64,000 nucleotides of DNA from Vibrio rhodolitus. Its GTDB lineage: Bacteria > Pseudomonadota > Gammaproteobacteria > Enterobacterales > Vibrionaceae. Below, piece by piece: positions 17,565 to 25,986 of the stretch. Within the stretch, counting starts at the first letter, position 1. Each line of letters begins with the position of its first letter. Where the stretch lies: the NCBI RefSeq assembly GCF_003350325.1, contig NZ_QLYZ01000005.1:62001-126000 (forward strand), given 5' to 3'. The translations under genes were made by a program, and so were the position numbers. The notes beneath the pieces are model-generated. The model was given only the letters and a program-made list of their open reading frames with translations. It did no database searches and was not told where the DNA came from.

Positions 17565-19391
17565 CTAGTTAATCACACGTACAACACGGAAACCAACGTA
17601 GTTAGCGGCGCTTGCTGGTGATAAATAGAGGCGCTCATGGGCGACGGCTTTCGCTGGCGAGAAGTTCCAAGCACCACCTTTAGCAATGCCTTGGCTATCT
17701 TTGGTCCATTGCCAAACGTTACCAACCGCATCGTAAATACCTAACGAGTTCGGCTTAAAGGCATCAACAGGAGAAGTACTGATGTTTGCCCATGGCGAGC
17801 TACTCCAACCGGTATTGGCATCGCCAGCAACGAAATGATTGCCCCACCAGTAATTGGCTTGGCTGCCTGCTCGAGCAGCAATTTCCCACTCATCTTCACT
17901 TGGTAGGCGGTATTGGTAACCAGTTTGGTTACTTAGCCATTTTGCGTAGGCATTGGCATCATTTCGGCTAATACACACCACTGGGGAATTTGCCGATTGC
18001 TTAAAGCCCGGGTTGCGCCAATAGCTTTTGGCAATCGCTGTCACTTCGCCGTTTTCTATCGCAGTACAGGTGTTTTTCAGTTCAGCATCTGTTTGGTAAT
18101 CAGTTTGACGGACAAAGTTATCAAATTGCCCAACTGTCACTGGCGTCGCGCCAATACCGAAAGCATGATCAAGGAAGTATTGATTCGATGCATTTTCACC
18201 AATTAGGTACTGACCAGGTACAATTGCCACTAGCTGCGGCGCTTTTACCCCTGCGCTGATAAGGTCGGCAAACTGATCGCCTGCTTTTAGTTCATTCGAT
18301 TTCTGTTTGAGATGGGCTCTAAAGCTGCGGTCGGCATTGATTGTGATGGTCTGATCAAAGGTTTTATAGCCTTCTTTTTTGATCACTACATGGTGCTCAC
18401 CAACTGGCAGCATGATTTCAACAGGTGTGCTGCCGTATGAGACGCCATCAACGAACACTTTGTCATCGTATTGGTTTGAGCGGACGCTAAAGGTGACCCA
18501 TGCGACTTCTTTTTGCTCAGCAAATTGTTGATCCGATAAAAAGCCTGGTTCAAAACAGTATTTTTTGTCTATCGCCAACAAGCTACACGCTGCGGTATCG
18601 CTTGGACGGGCTTCAAGTGACACATCTATTAATGCTCGGTAGCGCTCGCCATCGTAAAATTCAGACTGATTCACTTTATGACGCAGGACGTGCACGTTGA
18701 GCGATGTTTTGTGCATGTTTGCTTCAACCAACTGAGATTCAGTCGTTTGCTCAATCAGCAATTTTTGGAACATATTGACTGCTTTTTGCAGCGCTAATTC
18801 ACGCGTTTGTGCGTCACATTGCGCCAATGTCATGTCAGACTGACAGCGGTTGGTAAAGCTGACGTTAACTTGCTGCTCATTCGCCAATTCGGTTTTTAGG
18901 CGCTCAGCGCGAGCGCGCAATTTAGCGTCATCGAACTTACTGATGTCGTCTTCAATTGCACGGACTTGGGCATTATTGGTGGCAAGTAACTGTTGCGCTT
19001 CTTCTAACTGCTGCTCAGCGTCGAGTTGATCGGCTTGGTTTTGCTTGAGCTGTTTCCAAACGGCTTGGTAGTTCGCTTGTGTGGCGGCAAGATCGACGCT
19101 TGGGTCATCAATCATGCGCTGATAATCGTTCTCTAATTGTGTTTTAGCTGCAGTAAACTTGTCATTAAGTTCGTTAGTCTGCTGCTTTACTTGATCGAGG
19201 TTTTTCTTGCGCTGAGAGACAATCTCTTGCTGTTGATTACGAGTCTGCAGAGCATTTTTTAACTCGGTATGTTTCGAAAATAACTGATCGTCAATAACCA
19301 TAACCGTATTAGCAGGGCTTTCTGCCAATACAGAAGTGCTGACAAAGCAAGGCGTTAGCGCCAAAACAAGAGTCGATAAACGTGTTCGCAT
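17565..19391 (-). CDS. Exported coiled-coil/PEGA protein with FGE-sulfatase-like domain
   Basis: Periplasmic or surface protein of 608 residues. A signal peptide ends near VLAES (24). A long Gln-rich coiled coil follows (about 30-170), then a region with four cysteines it shares with its neighbour (MTLAQC, TAACSLL, KKYC). Next come a PEGA domain (about 300-365, YGSTPVEIMLP) and a C-terminal FGE-sulfatase fold (about 385-608, RLPSEDEWEIAARAG, WQWTKDSQGIAKGGAW). The two catalytic cysteines of formylglycine-generating enzyme are not at the expected C-terminal place, so it is probably a binding module. Function unknown. Confidence 0.82.
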   Translation of the reverse strand: MRTRLSTLVLALTPCFVSTSVLAESPANTVMVIDDQLFSKHTELKNALQTRNQQQEIVSQRKKNLDQVKQQTNELNDKFTAAKTQLENDYQRMIDDPSVDLAATQANYQAVWKQLKQNQADQLDAEQQLEEAQQLLATNNAQVRAIEDDISKFDDAKLRARAERLKTELANEQQVNVSFTNRCQSDMTLAQCDAQTRELALQKAVNMFQKLLIEQTTESQLVEANMHKTSLNVHVLRHKVNQSEFYDGERYRALIDVSLEARPSDTAACSLLAIDKKYCFEPGFLSDQQFAEQKEVAWVTFSVRSNQYDDKVFVDGVSYGSTPVEIMLPVGEHHVVIKKEGYKTFDQTITINADRSFRAHLKQKSNELKAGDQFADLISAGVKAPQLVAIVPGQYLIGENASNQYFLDHAFGIGATPVTVGQFDNFVRQTDYQTDAELKNTCTAIENGEVTAIAKSYWRNPGFKQSANSPVVCISRNDANAYAKWLSNQTGYQYRLPSEDEWEIAARAGSQANYWWGNHFVAGDANTGWSSSPWANISTSPVDAFKPNSLGIYDAVGNVWQWTKDSQGIAKGGAWNFSPAKAVAHERLYLSPASAANYVGFRVVRVIN

Positions 19392-19442
19392 CGTCGTATT
19401 ACTATCTTAAATTAATTCTATTTACGGTATTTTAAACGAAAA

Positions 19443-19491
19443 CGCCACTTTGTCTTAAGTTATCGTTAGGTAACTTAGAAGCAAAATGGCG
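19443..19491 (-). terminator. Long hairpin after the PEGA gene
   Basis: On the minus strand CGCCATTTTGCTTCTAAGTT pairs with AACTTAAGACAAAGTGGCG, with a few bulges. TTTTCGTTT follows. It lies 52 bases after the stop and is probably the terminator of the right-hand PEGA gene, separating it from its paralogue. Confidence 0.7.
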
Positions 19492-19543
19492 CTTTCGTTC
19501 ATCTTTGTGAATTAGCTCGTTTAATTATAAAGAAAACCGAGTC

Positions 19544-20644
19544 TTAGCCTTCTTCACTGGTACGAAGTTTTACCCATACCGTGTCGTTTTGGCTGATTTT
19601 CACTTCACGGTTGTAAGTTTGGTAACCGTCTTTTGATACTGTCACTTTATGCATGCCTTTTGGCAGCATGATTTCAACCGGTGTACTACCGTATTTCACG
19701 CCGTTGATCACCACATTGTCGTTGTATTGATCAGAGCGCACGGTCACGCTAACCCAGTTTTTATCTTGTTGCTTCTTCTGCGCAAAAGAGTCGTCTTTCA
19801 AACAGTAGCGAGAAGAGACATTAAGCATTTTACATGCAGCAGTTGCTTCAGGTTTCGCTTGCAGCTGTGCTTGTAACTCAGTGAAGTAGCTGTTGTTGCC
19901 TTCAAAACCTGCACGGATGATTTGGCTTTCTTGAACGTGAACGTTCAACTGCACACCCGCAGCATTTTGTTTGGCTAGCGTAGACTCAGTTAAACGCTCC
20001 ATTAACTGAGATTTGAATGCTTTGACTGCTTTTTGCTTGGTCAACTGGTGACCTTGGCTGGTACATTCGCCTAGCGTCATTGTCGCAGAACACGTCGTTT
20101 TAAAGCTAGTTTGCATCACGTCACTTTCGCTCAGTTCAGCGGCAAGACGTTTAACGCGTGCTTCTACTTTTTGCTCTTCAAGATAAGAGAATTCAGAGTT
20201 GAGTCGAGCTTGTTTCTGTTTGATTTGCGACAGGCGAACTTCACTTTCAGTAGAAAGTTGTTGGTTCTCAAGCAGCTCACTTTGATTCTGCTTAACCGCT
20301 GCCCAAGAGTCTTGATACTCTTTTTGGAAGCTCATCAAATCAATATCTGGGTCATCAAGCAAACGGCTGTACTGCTTGTCTAGTGCAGACTTAGCACGGT
20401 TACGCTTCGCATTTAGCTCCTGCTCGTCACGCTTAAGTTTCGCATGTTCATTTTGCAGCTGCTGAAAACGCTGTGCTTCTGAATCGTATTCTGATGCGGT
20501 AGTGCTTAGTTCCGCCTCTTTGTTGCTTAGTTTTTCATCGATGACAGCAACAGGATCAGCGGAAGCTTCTTCTGCAGCTATCGATGTTGATAGCCAAAAT
20601 GGGCTTAGCGCGAGCAATAGCGCTGGGATGCGACGTGTGATCAT
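19544..20644 (-). CDS. Exported coiled-coil/PEGA protein, paralogue of the FGE-domain protein
   Basis: The 366-residue protein has a signal peptide (cut near SIAAEE), a coiled coil rich in Gln, Lys and Glu (about 35-170) and a C-terminal PEGA domain (about 300-360) with YGSTPVEIMLPKG. It lines up over its whole length with the first 370 residues of the left neighbour. This includes the four spaced cysteines (TTCSATMTLGEC, TAACKML, SRYC) and the QKAV run, but it lacks the FGE-like part. The two look like a tandem duplication with domain gain or loss. PEGA domains often bind or face surface polysaccharide, but no function is shown. Confidence 0.82.
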   Translation of the reverse strand: MITRRIPALLLALSPFWLSTSIAAEEASADPVAVIDEKLSNKEAELSTTASEYDSEAQRFQQLQNEHAKLKRDEQELNAKRNRAKSALDKQYSRLLDDPDIDLMSFQKEYQDSWAAVKQNQSELLENQQLSTESEVRLSQIKQKQARLNSEFSYLEEQKVEARVKRLAAELSESDVMQTSFKTTCSATMTLGECTSQGHQLTKQKAVKAFKSQLMERLTESTLAKQNAAGVQLNVHVQESQIIRAGFEGNNSYFTELQAQLQAKPEATAACKMLNVSSRYCLKDDSFAQKKQQDKNWVSVTVRSDQYNDNVVINGVKYGSTPVEIMLPKGMHKVTVSKDGYQTYNREVKISQNDTVWVKLRTSEEG

Positions 20645-21022
20645 AAGTCTCTACAACAGTTACGTTTTAATTCACTAAGTATTATAAATATTTAAGACAT
20701 GGGATTGACAGTCCTTTGTACTAACACTGTCGCACATGCTTGTCTTGCATATCCTATGGGTATATAGAACCCTTAGATTAACATAGGTTTTTAAAAATAA
20801 ACCTAAAGTGCTACACGTTATTTTGTGCACTTCACGGAAATAAGCAAGAAAAGATTGCATTTACAACCGAGAAGGTTGGGTTAGAAGTGACATTGACCGT
20901 AATTTATGTGCACTTGATCATTGTTCCGAGCTGATTATTTGCACAAGTGAATGAAAAGTATACTGAAAGCAGCTATCAACTGGCACTGATAGTGTCGCTA
21001 TGCAGAATCTATCGAGAATAGT
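20645..21022. other. Divergent promoter region, PEGA gene and AraC regulator
   Basis: About 380 AT-rich bases separate two divergent genes. It must hold both promoters. A CATATCCTAT element (near 20747) resembles the direct repeats in front of the Sel1 gene at 1883. I see no ORF or RNA that I can support. Confidence 0.4.
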
Positions 21023-21880
21023 ATGAATTTGGTATACCATTTGAAGTATCAATCGCTGTCAAAGTCGTTACCAATGAGTAAGCCAAACCGACCTCAACCT
21101 CCTATCAATTTTGTTCTACCCAAACCCGCTGAATTGGTGACTTTGCCTTCCTATATGGATTGCCATGATCATCAGTACACGCAAATTGTGATTGGTCTAA
21201 AAGGACAGGCTGAGTTTGAAGTTAATGGAGTAGGCAATTTGGTTGGTCCGGGGCAAGGCTGTGTGGTGACCTCTGGCTCTGATCATGCTTTTGGTGGTGT
21301 GGTTGGTCAGTCGGACATTTTGGTATTGAATATGCCTCTTGCCAGCCATAGCGATCCGCTGATGCTACAAAAGCTCAACGAACTCAACCAGCGTGAGGTC
21401 TATTTTCAGCTTGATGTACAGATCCAGCGCTTGATTCAAATGCTAGTAGCAGAAATGCATGCCAGCCCGGATGATTTACTACTAAGCCGCGCGTGTAATG
21501 ATACGGTGATCGCGCTACTTCAGCGCCATACCTCTTCATTACAAGTCAGTCGTAAAGAGTCGCGGTTTGATTTAGAAGCGATTGATCGTTACATCGAGCA
21601 ACACCTCACGCAGAAAATCTCTGTTGCTCAACTTGCTGGTAGTATCTTCCTTGGCGAAAGCCAGTTCCATACCTTGTTTAAAGAGCAGCTTGGTATCACG
21701 CCACATCAATATGTCTTGTCAAAGCGCATTGATATGGCAAAACAGCTTATCGAGCAGCGCAACCTTTCTCTCGGGCAAATTGCTGAGCTCACCGGGTTTT
21801 CGGGGCAAAGCACTTTTGCTCACGCTTTCTCACGCTTACAAGGCGTCTCACCGTCACAATATAAGAAAACAATCGGTTAA
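21023..21880 (+). CDS. AraC-family regulator upstream of putA
   Basis: The 285-residue protein has an N-terminal cupin-like sensor (about 30-140, with MDCHDHQYTQIVIGLKG containing the metal or ligand His pair). Its C-terminal double helix-turn-helix (about 190-283) ends in the AraC signature IAELTGFSGQSTFAHAF and GVSPSQYKK. The next gene on the strand is putA. The V. vulnificus put operon is activated by a regulator called PutR, and position suggests this is its equivalent, but that is inference. The start is uncertain: ATG 21023 or ATG 21074 (MSKPNRP). Confidence 0.88.
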   Translation: MNLVYHLKYQSLSKSLPMSKPNRPQPPINFVLPKPAELVTLPSYMDCHDHQYTQIVIGLKGQAEFEVNGVGNLVGPGQGCVVTSGSDHAFGGVVGQSDILVLNMPLASHSDPLMLQKLNELNQREVYFQLDVQIQRLIQMLVAEMHASPDDLLLSRACNDTVIALLQRHTSSLQVSRKESRFDLEAIDRYIEQHLTQKISVAQLAGSIFLGESQFHTLFKEQLGITPHQYVLSKRIDMAKQLIEQRNLSLGQIAELTGFSGQSTFAHAFSRLQGVSPSQYKKTIG

Positions 21881-21904
21881 AATGGAAACGTAATGTAATT
21901 AATT

Positions 21905-21945
21905 CTATTGATATTTGTGATGTGATCATGTTTTAGTTTTGTTAA
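21905..21945 (+). promoter_or_regulatory. Possible CRP/activator region upstream of putA
   Basis: TTGTGATGTGATCATG, about 160 bases before the putA start, contains a TGTGA half-site but no good TCACA partner at the standard 6-base spacing. Vibrio put operons are known to be CRP-dependent, so it is worth testing. By sequence alone it is weak. Confidence 0.25.
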
Positions 21946-22071
21946 ATATCGAAGAATTAAACAAATATCCCGGAGTTTTTGACAAGTATTCCGTTCAGCC
22001 TCACAATACACTGCTCGCCATTGCAGTAAACCCGCTTAATGATTAAGCAGGTGTGAGATTGAGGAATACGT

Positions 22072-25000
22072 ATGTTTACAGCAACAGATGTGTTGAACGC
22101 TGAATTTATTGAGCAGCCGCTTGATAAGTTGTGGGCGTTGATCTCGCCACTCTATATGGTGGACGAATCACAATGGTTAGAGCAGCTTTTGCCGCTGGCG
22201 ACGCCAACGGAACAAGAAAAGGCGCAAACCGCACTCAAAACAACTCAACTAATTGAGGCTATTCGAGCTGACAAGAAATCAATTCAGATGATTGATGCCT
22301 TACTGCTTGAATACAGTTTAGATACTCAAGAGGGTATTCTGCTGATGTGTTTAGCAGAAGCCTTGATGCGTATTCCCGATGCCGAAACCGCTGACGCACT
22401 AATTCGTGACAAACTGAGCGTTGCGGATTGGAAATCTCACCTGAAAAACTCCGATTCTGTTTTTGTTAATGCCTCGACTTGGGGCTTGATGCTGACAGGC
22501 AAGGTGGTTGGGCTTTCTGAATCTCAGCAGCCAAGCCCAAGCCAAGCGGTTAACCGTTTGGTGAACAAGCTTTCAGAGCCTGTGATCCGCAGGGCGATGA
22601 ACCAAGCGATGAAGATCATGGGTCACCAGTTTGTTCTCGGGCGCACGATCCAAGAAGCGCAGAAAAACGGTCGCGCAATGCGTGATAAAGGCTTCACCTA
22701 TTCCTACGATATGTTGGGTGAAGCGGCGCTAACAGAAGCGGATGCCAACAAATATTTCAAAGACTACTTGATGGCCATCGAAGCGGTGGGACGTGATGTA
22801 GTGTCTGACAACAGCCCTGCACCTTCTGTGTCTATCAAGCTATCTGCGTTGCATCCTCGCTATGAAGTGGCTAATGAGTCTCGCGTGATGAGCGAGTTAC
22901 ACGATACCTTATTGCTATTGTTAGTGCGCGCGAAAGAGCTTGATGTTGCCATCACGATTGATGCCGAAGAAGCGGACCGTTTAGAGCTGTCGTTGAAACT
23001 GTTTGTTAAGCTGTATCAGCATCCTTCTGTGCAAGGGTGGGGCAAGTTTGGCTTAGTGATCCAAGCGTATTCAAAACGCGCCTTGCCTGTGCTCGTTTGG
23101 CTTAATGGTGTAGCCAAGCAGCAAGGGGATATAATTCCTTTGCGTCTGGTTAAAGGCGCTTATTGGGACAGTGAGATTAAGTGGTCGCAGCAAGCGGGCT
23201 ACAGCAATTATCCGGTGTACACGCGTAAAGAATCGACCGATGTGGCTTACTTGGCTTGTGCGCGCTTCCTTTTAAGTGATGGCGTGCGCGGCAATATCTA
23301 CCCACAATTTGCCAGTCATAACGCCCAAACGGTGACGTCAATTGCGCAAATGGCGACGCATACCGATTATGAGTTCCAGCGTTTACACGGTATGGGTGAG
23401 TCGCTGTATAACCATGTGATGGCAACCTATCGTCAGCCTGTACGCATCTATGCTCCAGTGGGTAGTCACAAAGATTTGCTGCCTTATTTAGTGCGTCGTT
23501 TATTAGAAAATGGCGCCAACAGCTCGTTTGTACACCGCTTGGTTGACGCGCGCTGCCCGGTCGAGAGCTTAACGGTTCATCCGGTTGAAGCTCTGTCTGG
23601 TTTTGCTAGCTTGAGCAATCGCGCGATTCCATTACCGGGTGATATTTTCCCTAATCGACGCAATTCGCTTGGGATCAATATTGATATCGAAAGCGAAAAT
23701 ACGCCGTTTGAAGCGCAAGTTGCCAAGTGGATGGAGCAACAGTGGCATCTTGGTTCAGTGATTAATGGCGAACTCATTCGTGAAAGCATGATCAAGGGTG
23801 AGAATGAATTGCAGCGTGTCACCGCACCTTATGATCGCCGAGTGGAGGTGGGTACGCTTGCTTTTGCCAACCTTGATCATGTTTCCGTGGCAATTGACTC
23901 TGCCCAGCAAGCGTATGCTCCATGGTCAAGCCTGCCTTTTGAGCAGCGTGCTAAGCCAGTAGAGAAACTTGCCGATCTGCTTGAAGATAATTTAGCGGAG
24001 CTGGTGGCGCTGTGTCACAAAGAAGCGGGCAAAACCATTCACGATGCAATTGATGAAGTGCGTGAGGCGGTCGATTTTTGTCGCTTCTATGCCAAGCAAC
24101 ATCAGGTCTTTGCTCCAGCAACCACGCAAGGTTTTGATGGCGTTGAACGTATTATTAGTCGTCAAGGTCGCGGGGTGTTTGTCTGCGTTAGTCCTTGGAA
24201 CTTCCCATTAGCCATCTTCCTTGGTCAAGTTACCGCGGCATTGGTTGCAGGGAATACCGTAGTGGCAAAACCTGCTGAGCAAACCAGCCTAATCGCGGTA
24301 CGCGCCGTACAGTTAATGTTGCAAGCTGGCTTTCCAAGCGGCGTGATCCAACTTTTGACCGGCAAAGGTGCAGAGATTGGCGCAGCCCTAACTTCCCATC
24401 CGGCAATTGCAGGTGTGGCGTTTACTGGCTCAACACTAACGGCACAACGCATTAACCAATCATTGGCGGCTCGTGACGCAGAACCCGTGCCTTTGATCGC
24501 GGAAACCGGTGGCTTAAATGCCATGATTGTTGACAGTACGGCGTTGCCAGAGCAAGTCGTGCGTGACGTTGTTCGCTCTGCGTTTGCTTCTGCGGGTCAG
24601 CGCTGTAGTGCCTTGCGTGTACTCTATGTGCAAGCAGATATTGCTGACCGCATTATCGCGTTGATTCACGGCGCAATGAATGAGTTGTCGGTGGGTTTAC
24701 CATCGCTGCATTCGACTGATGTCGGTCCAGTGATTGATGCGCAAGCAAAACAAAAGCTACTCAAGCACATTGAATTGATGTCGAGTCAGTTTAAGACCGT
24801 GGCACAAGTTTCACTAGGTGAAGCGTGTGAGCATGGTGACTTTATTGCGCCTATGGCATTTGAAATTGATGATATCCGTTCTCTCGCTGAAGAGCAGTTT
24901 GGACCTATCTTGCATATTGTGCGTTTTAAAGCCAGTGAGTTAGCGCAAGTGGTTACTCACATCAATCAAACGGGTTATGGCTTAACGCTGGGCGTACATA

Positions 25001-25191
25001 GCCGCAATGAGACGACTTATCGCTGGATTGAAAAGCATGTCCGAGTAGGGAACAGCTACATCAACCGCGATCAAGTAGGCGCCGTGGTGGGTGTTCAGCC
25101 ATTTGGTGGTCAAGGCTTATCGGGTACCGGACCAAAAGCAGGTGGTCCACACTACCTGTTCCGCTTTACACAAACTGTGTTTAACCACTAA
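22072..25191 (+). CDS. putA: Bifunctional proline dehydrogenase / P5C dehydrogenase PutA
   Basis: Oxidises proline to glutamate in two steps, using FAD and then NAD, at the inner-membrane face. Of 1039 residues, about 190-480 form the proline dehydrogenase barrel (IKLSALHPRYE, RLVKGAYWDSE). About 560-1015 form the aldehyde dehydrogenase (SPWNFPLAIFLGQ, FTGSTLTAQR, AETGG, and the catalytic Cys in GQRCSALR). There is no N-terminal ribbon-helix-helix, so unlike E. coli PutA it should not be its own repressor. It also lacks the extra C-terminal ALDH-like domain of long PutAs. That part seems to be encoded by the next gene, 15 bases on. Confidence 0.96.
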   Translation: MFTATDVLNAEFIEQPLDKLWALISPLYMVDESQWLEQLLPLATPTEQEKAQTALKTTQLIEAIRADKKSIQMIDALLLEYSLDTQEGILLMCLAEALMRIPDAETADALIRDKLSVADWKSHLKNSDSVFVNASTWGLMLTGKVVGLSESQQPSPSQAVNRLVNKLSEPVIRRAMNQAMKIMGHQFVLGRTIQEAQKNGRAMRDKGFTYSYDMLGEAALTEADANKYFKDYLMAIEAVGRDVVSDNSPAPSVSIKLSALHPRYEVANESRVMSELHDTLLLLLVRAKELDVAITIDAEEADRLELSLKLFVKLYQHPSVQGWGKFGLVIQAYSKRALPVLVWLNGVAKQQGDIIPLRLVKGAYWDSEIKWSQQAGYSNYPVYTRKESTDVAYLACARFLLSDGVRGNIYPQFASHNAQTVTSIAQMATHTDYEFQRLHGMGESLYNHVMATYRQPVRIYAPVGSHKDLLPYLVRRLLENGANSSFVHRLVDARCPVESLTVHPVEALSGFASLSNRAIPLPGDIFPNRRNSLGINIDIESENTPFEAQVAKWMEQQWHLGSVINGELIRESMIKGENELQRVTAPYDRRVEVGTLAFANLDHVSVAIDSAQQAYAPWSSLPFEQRAKPVEKLADLLEDNLAELVALCHKEAGKTIHDAIDEVREAVDFCRFYAKQHQVFAPATTQGFDGVERIISRQGRGVFVCVSPWNFPLAIFLGQVTAALVAGNTVVAKPAEQTSLIAVRAVQLMLQAGFPSGVIQLLTGKGAEIGAALTSHPAIAGVAFTGSTLTAQRINQSLAARDAEPVPLIAETGGLNAMIVDSTALPEQVVRDVVRSAFASAGQRCSALRVLYVQADIADRIIALIHGAMNELSVGLPSLHSTDVGPVIDAQAKQKLLKHIELMSSQFKTVAQVSLGEACEHGDFIAPMAFEIDDIRSLAEEQFGPILHIVRFKASELAQVVTHINQTGYGLTLGVHSRNETTYRWIEKHVRVGNSYINRDQVGAVVGVQPFGGQGLSGTGPKAGGPHYLFRFTQTVFNH

Positions 25192-25206
25192 ACCAAGGAG
25201 AGAGAT

Positions 25207-25896
25207 ATGGTTCATCAAGTAGTAAGTTTTACCAATGCTTTCTCTGCGTGGGAGAACTGGAACTTAACCGATTTTGCGGCAAAAAGTGAATGCCTACTAT
25301 CACTAAGAGACTCGTTGGTTAAGCCAGAGTATGCGGCAGTGGTGAGTTTTCATCTTGAGCAAGCGAGCAAGATTGTCTCAGTAACCCATCAGTTGGTTGG
25401 TCCAACGGGGGAGAGCAATGAGCTTTATACCGCAGGGCGCGGAGTGTGTGTGATTGCTATTGAAAGCGTCAATGAAAACGCACGATTGGCAGCACTTGCG
25501 CAGTGCACAGCGGCACTGGCAGCGGGCAACAGTATTATTTTGTGTAGCGATGATACTCAGTTTACACAAGATCTTGAGGCGGCTTATGAGAAGTCATCTC
25601 TACCAGTAAATCTACTCCACTTTGCGTCTTATGACGCGCTCAATCAGGTGCTTGAATCTGATGTGCGTGGAGTGGGCTTTATCGGTTCATCAAGCGGTGA
25701 AAAAGCGCTTAACCGACAGTTAGCAGCGCGCGAAGGCGCAATCGTCAGCTTCGTTGCTGAAACTGATTTAGCTGCACTAGAAGTAGCACATGATCCCCAA
25801 CTCTCGCTGCGGTTTATAACCGAGCGAACCAGAACAATAAATATAACAGCAGTGGGTGGTAACGCAACCCTATTAGGTGCTTCGGACCCTGTCTAG
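25207..25896 (+). CDS. Stand-alone homologue of the PutA C-terminal ALDH-superfamily domain
   Basis: The 229-residue protein is often labelled a P5C dehydrogenase, but it is far too short and has no catalytic Cys. It reads like the Rossmann half of an aldehyde dehydrogenase: ALAAGNSIILCSDD corresponds to ALVAGNTVVAKPAE in PutA, and GVGFIGSSSGEKALN to GVAFTGSTLTAQRIN. The end, ERTRTINITAVGGNATL, resembles the conserved tail of long (type B/C) PutAs. In those, a vestigial ALDH domain closes the substrate channel. It has a strong AAGGAGAGA ribosome site and lies 15 bases after putA. I infer that it binds PutA in trans. Confidence 0.8.
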   Translation: MVHQVVSFTNAFSAWENWNLTDFAAKSECLLSLRDSLVKPEYAAVVSFHLEQASKIVSVTHQLVGPTGESNELYTAGRGVCVIAIESVNENARLAALAQCTAALAAGNSIILCSDDTQFTQDLEAAYEKSSLPVNLLHFASYDALNQVLESDVRGVGFIGSSSGEKALNRQLAAREGAIVSFVAETDLAALEVAHDPQLSLRFITERTRTINITAVGGNATLLGASDPV

Positions 25897-25986
25897 GGTC
25901 GATGTGCTGTGCTGGCAACTCCAATAACAGACATGCCATGGAGGACATGTTTGTTATTGGATATTCGGATAAAAGAGGAAAATCGA

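Noticed and set aside
25207-25896. Full P5C dehydrogenase
   Set aside because: Too short, no catalytic cysteine, and it lacks the second half of the ALDH fold. It is better explained as the detached PutA C-terminal domain.
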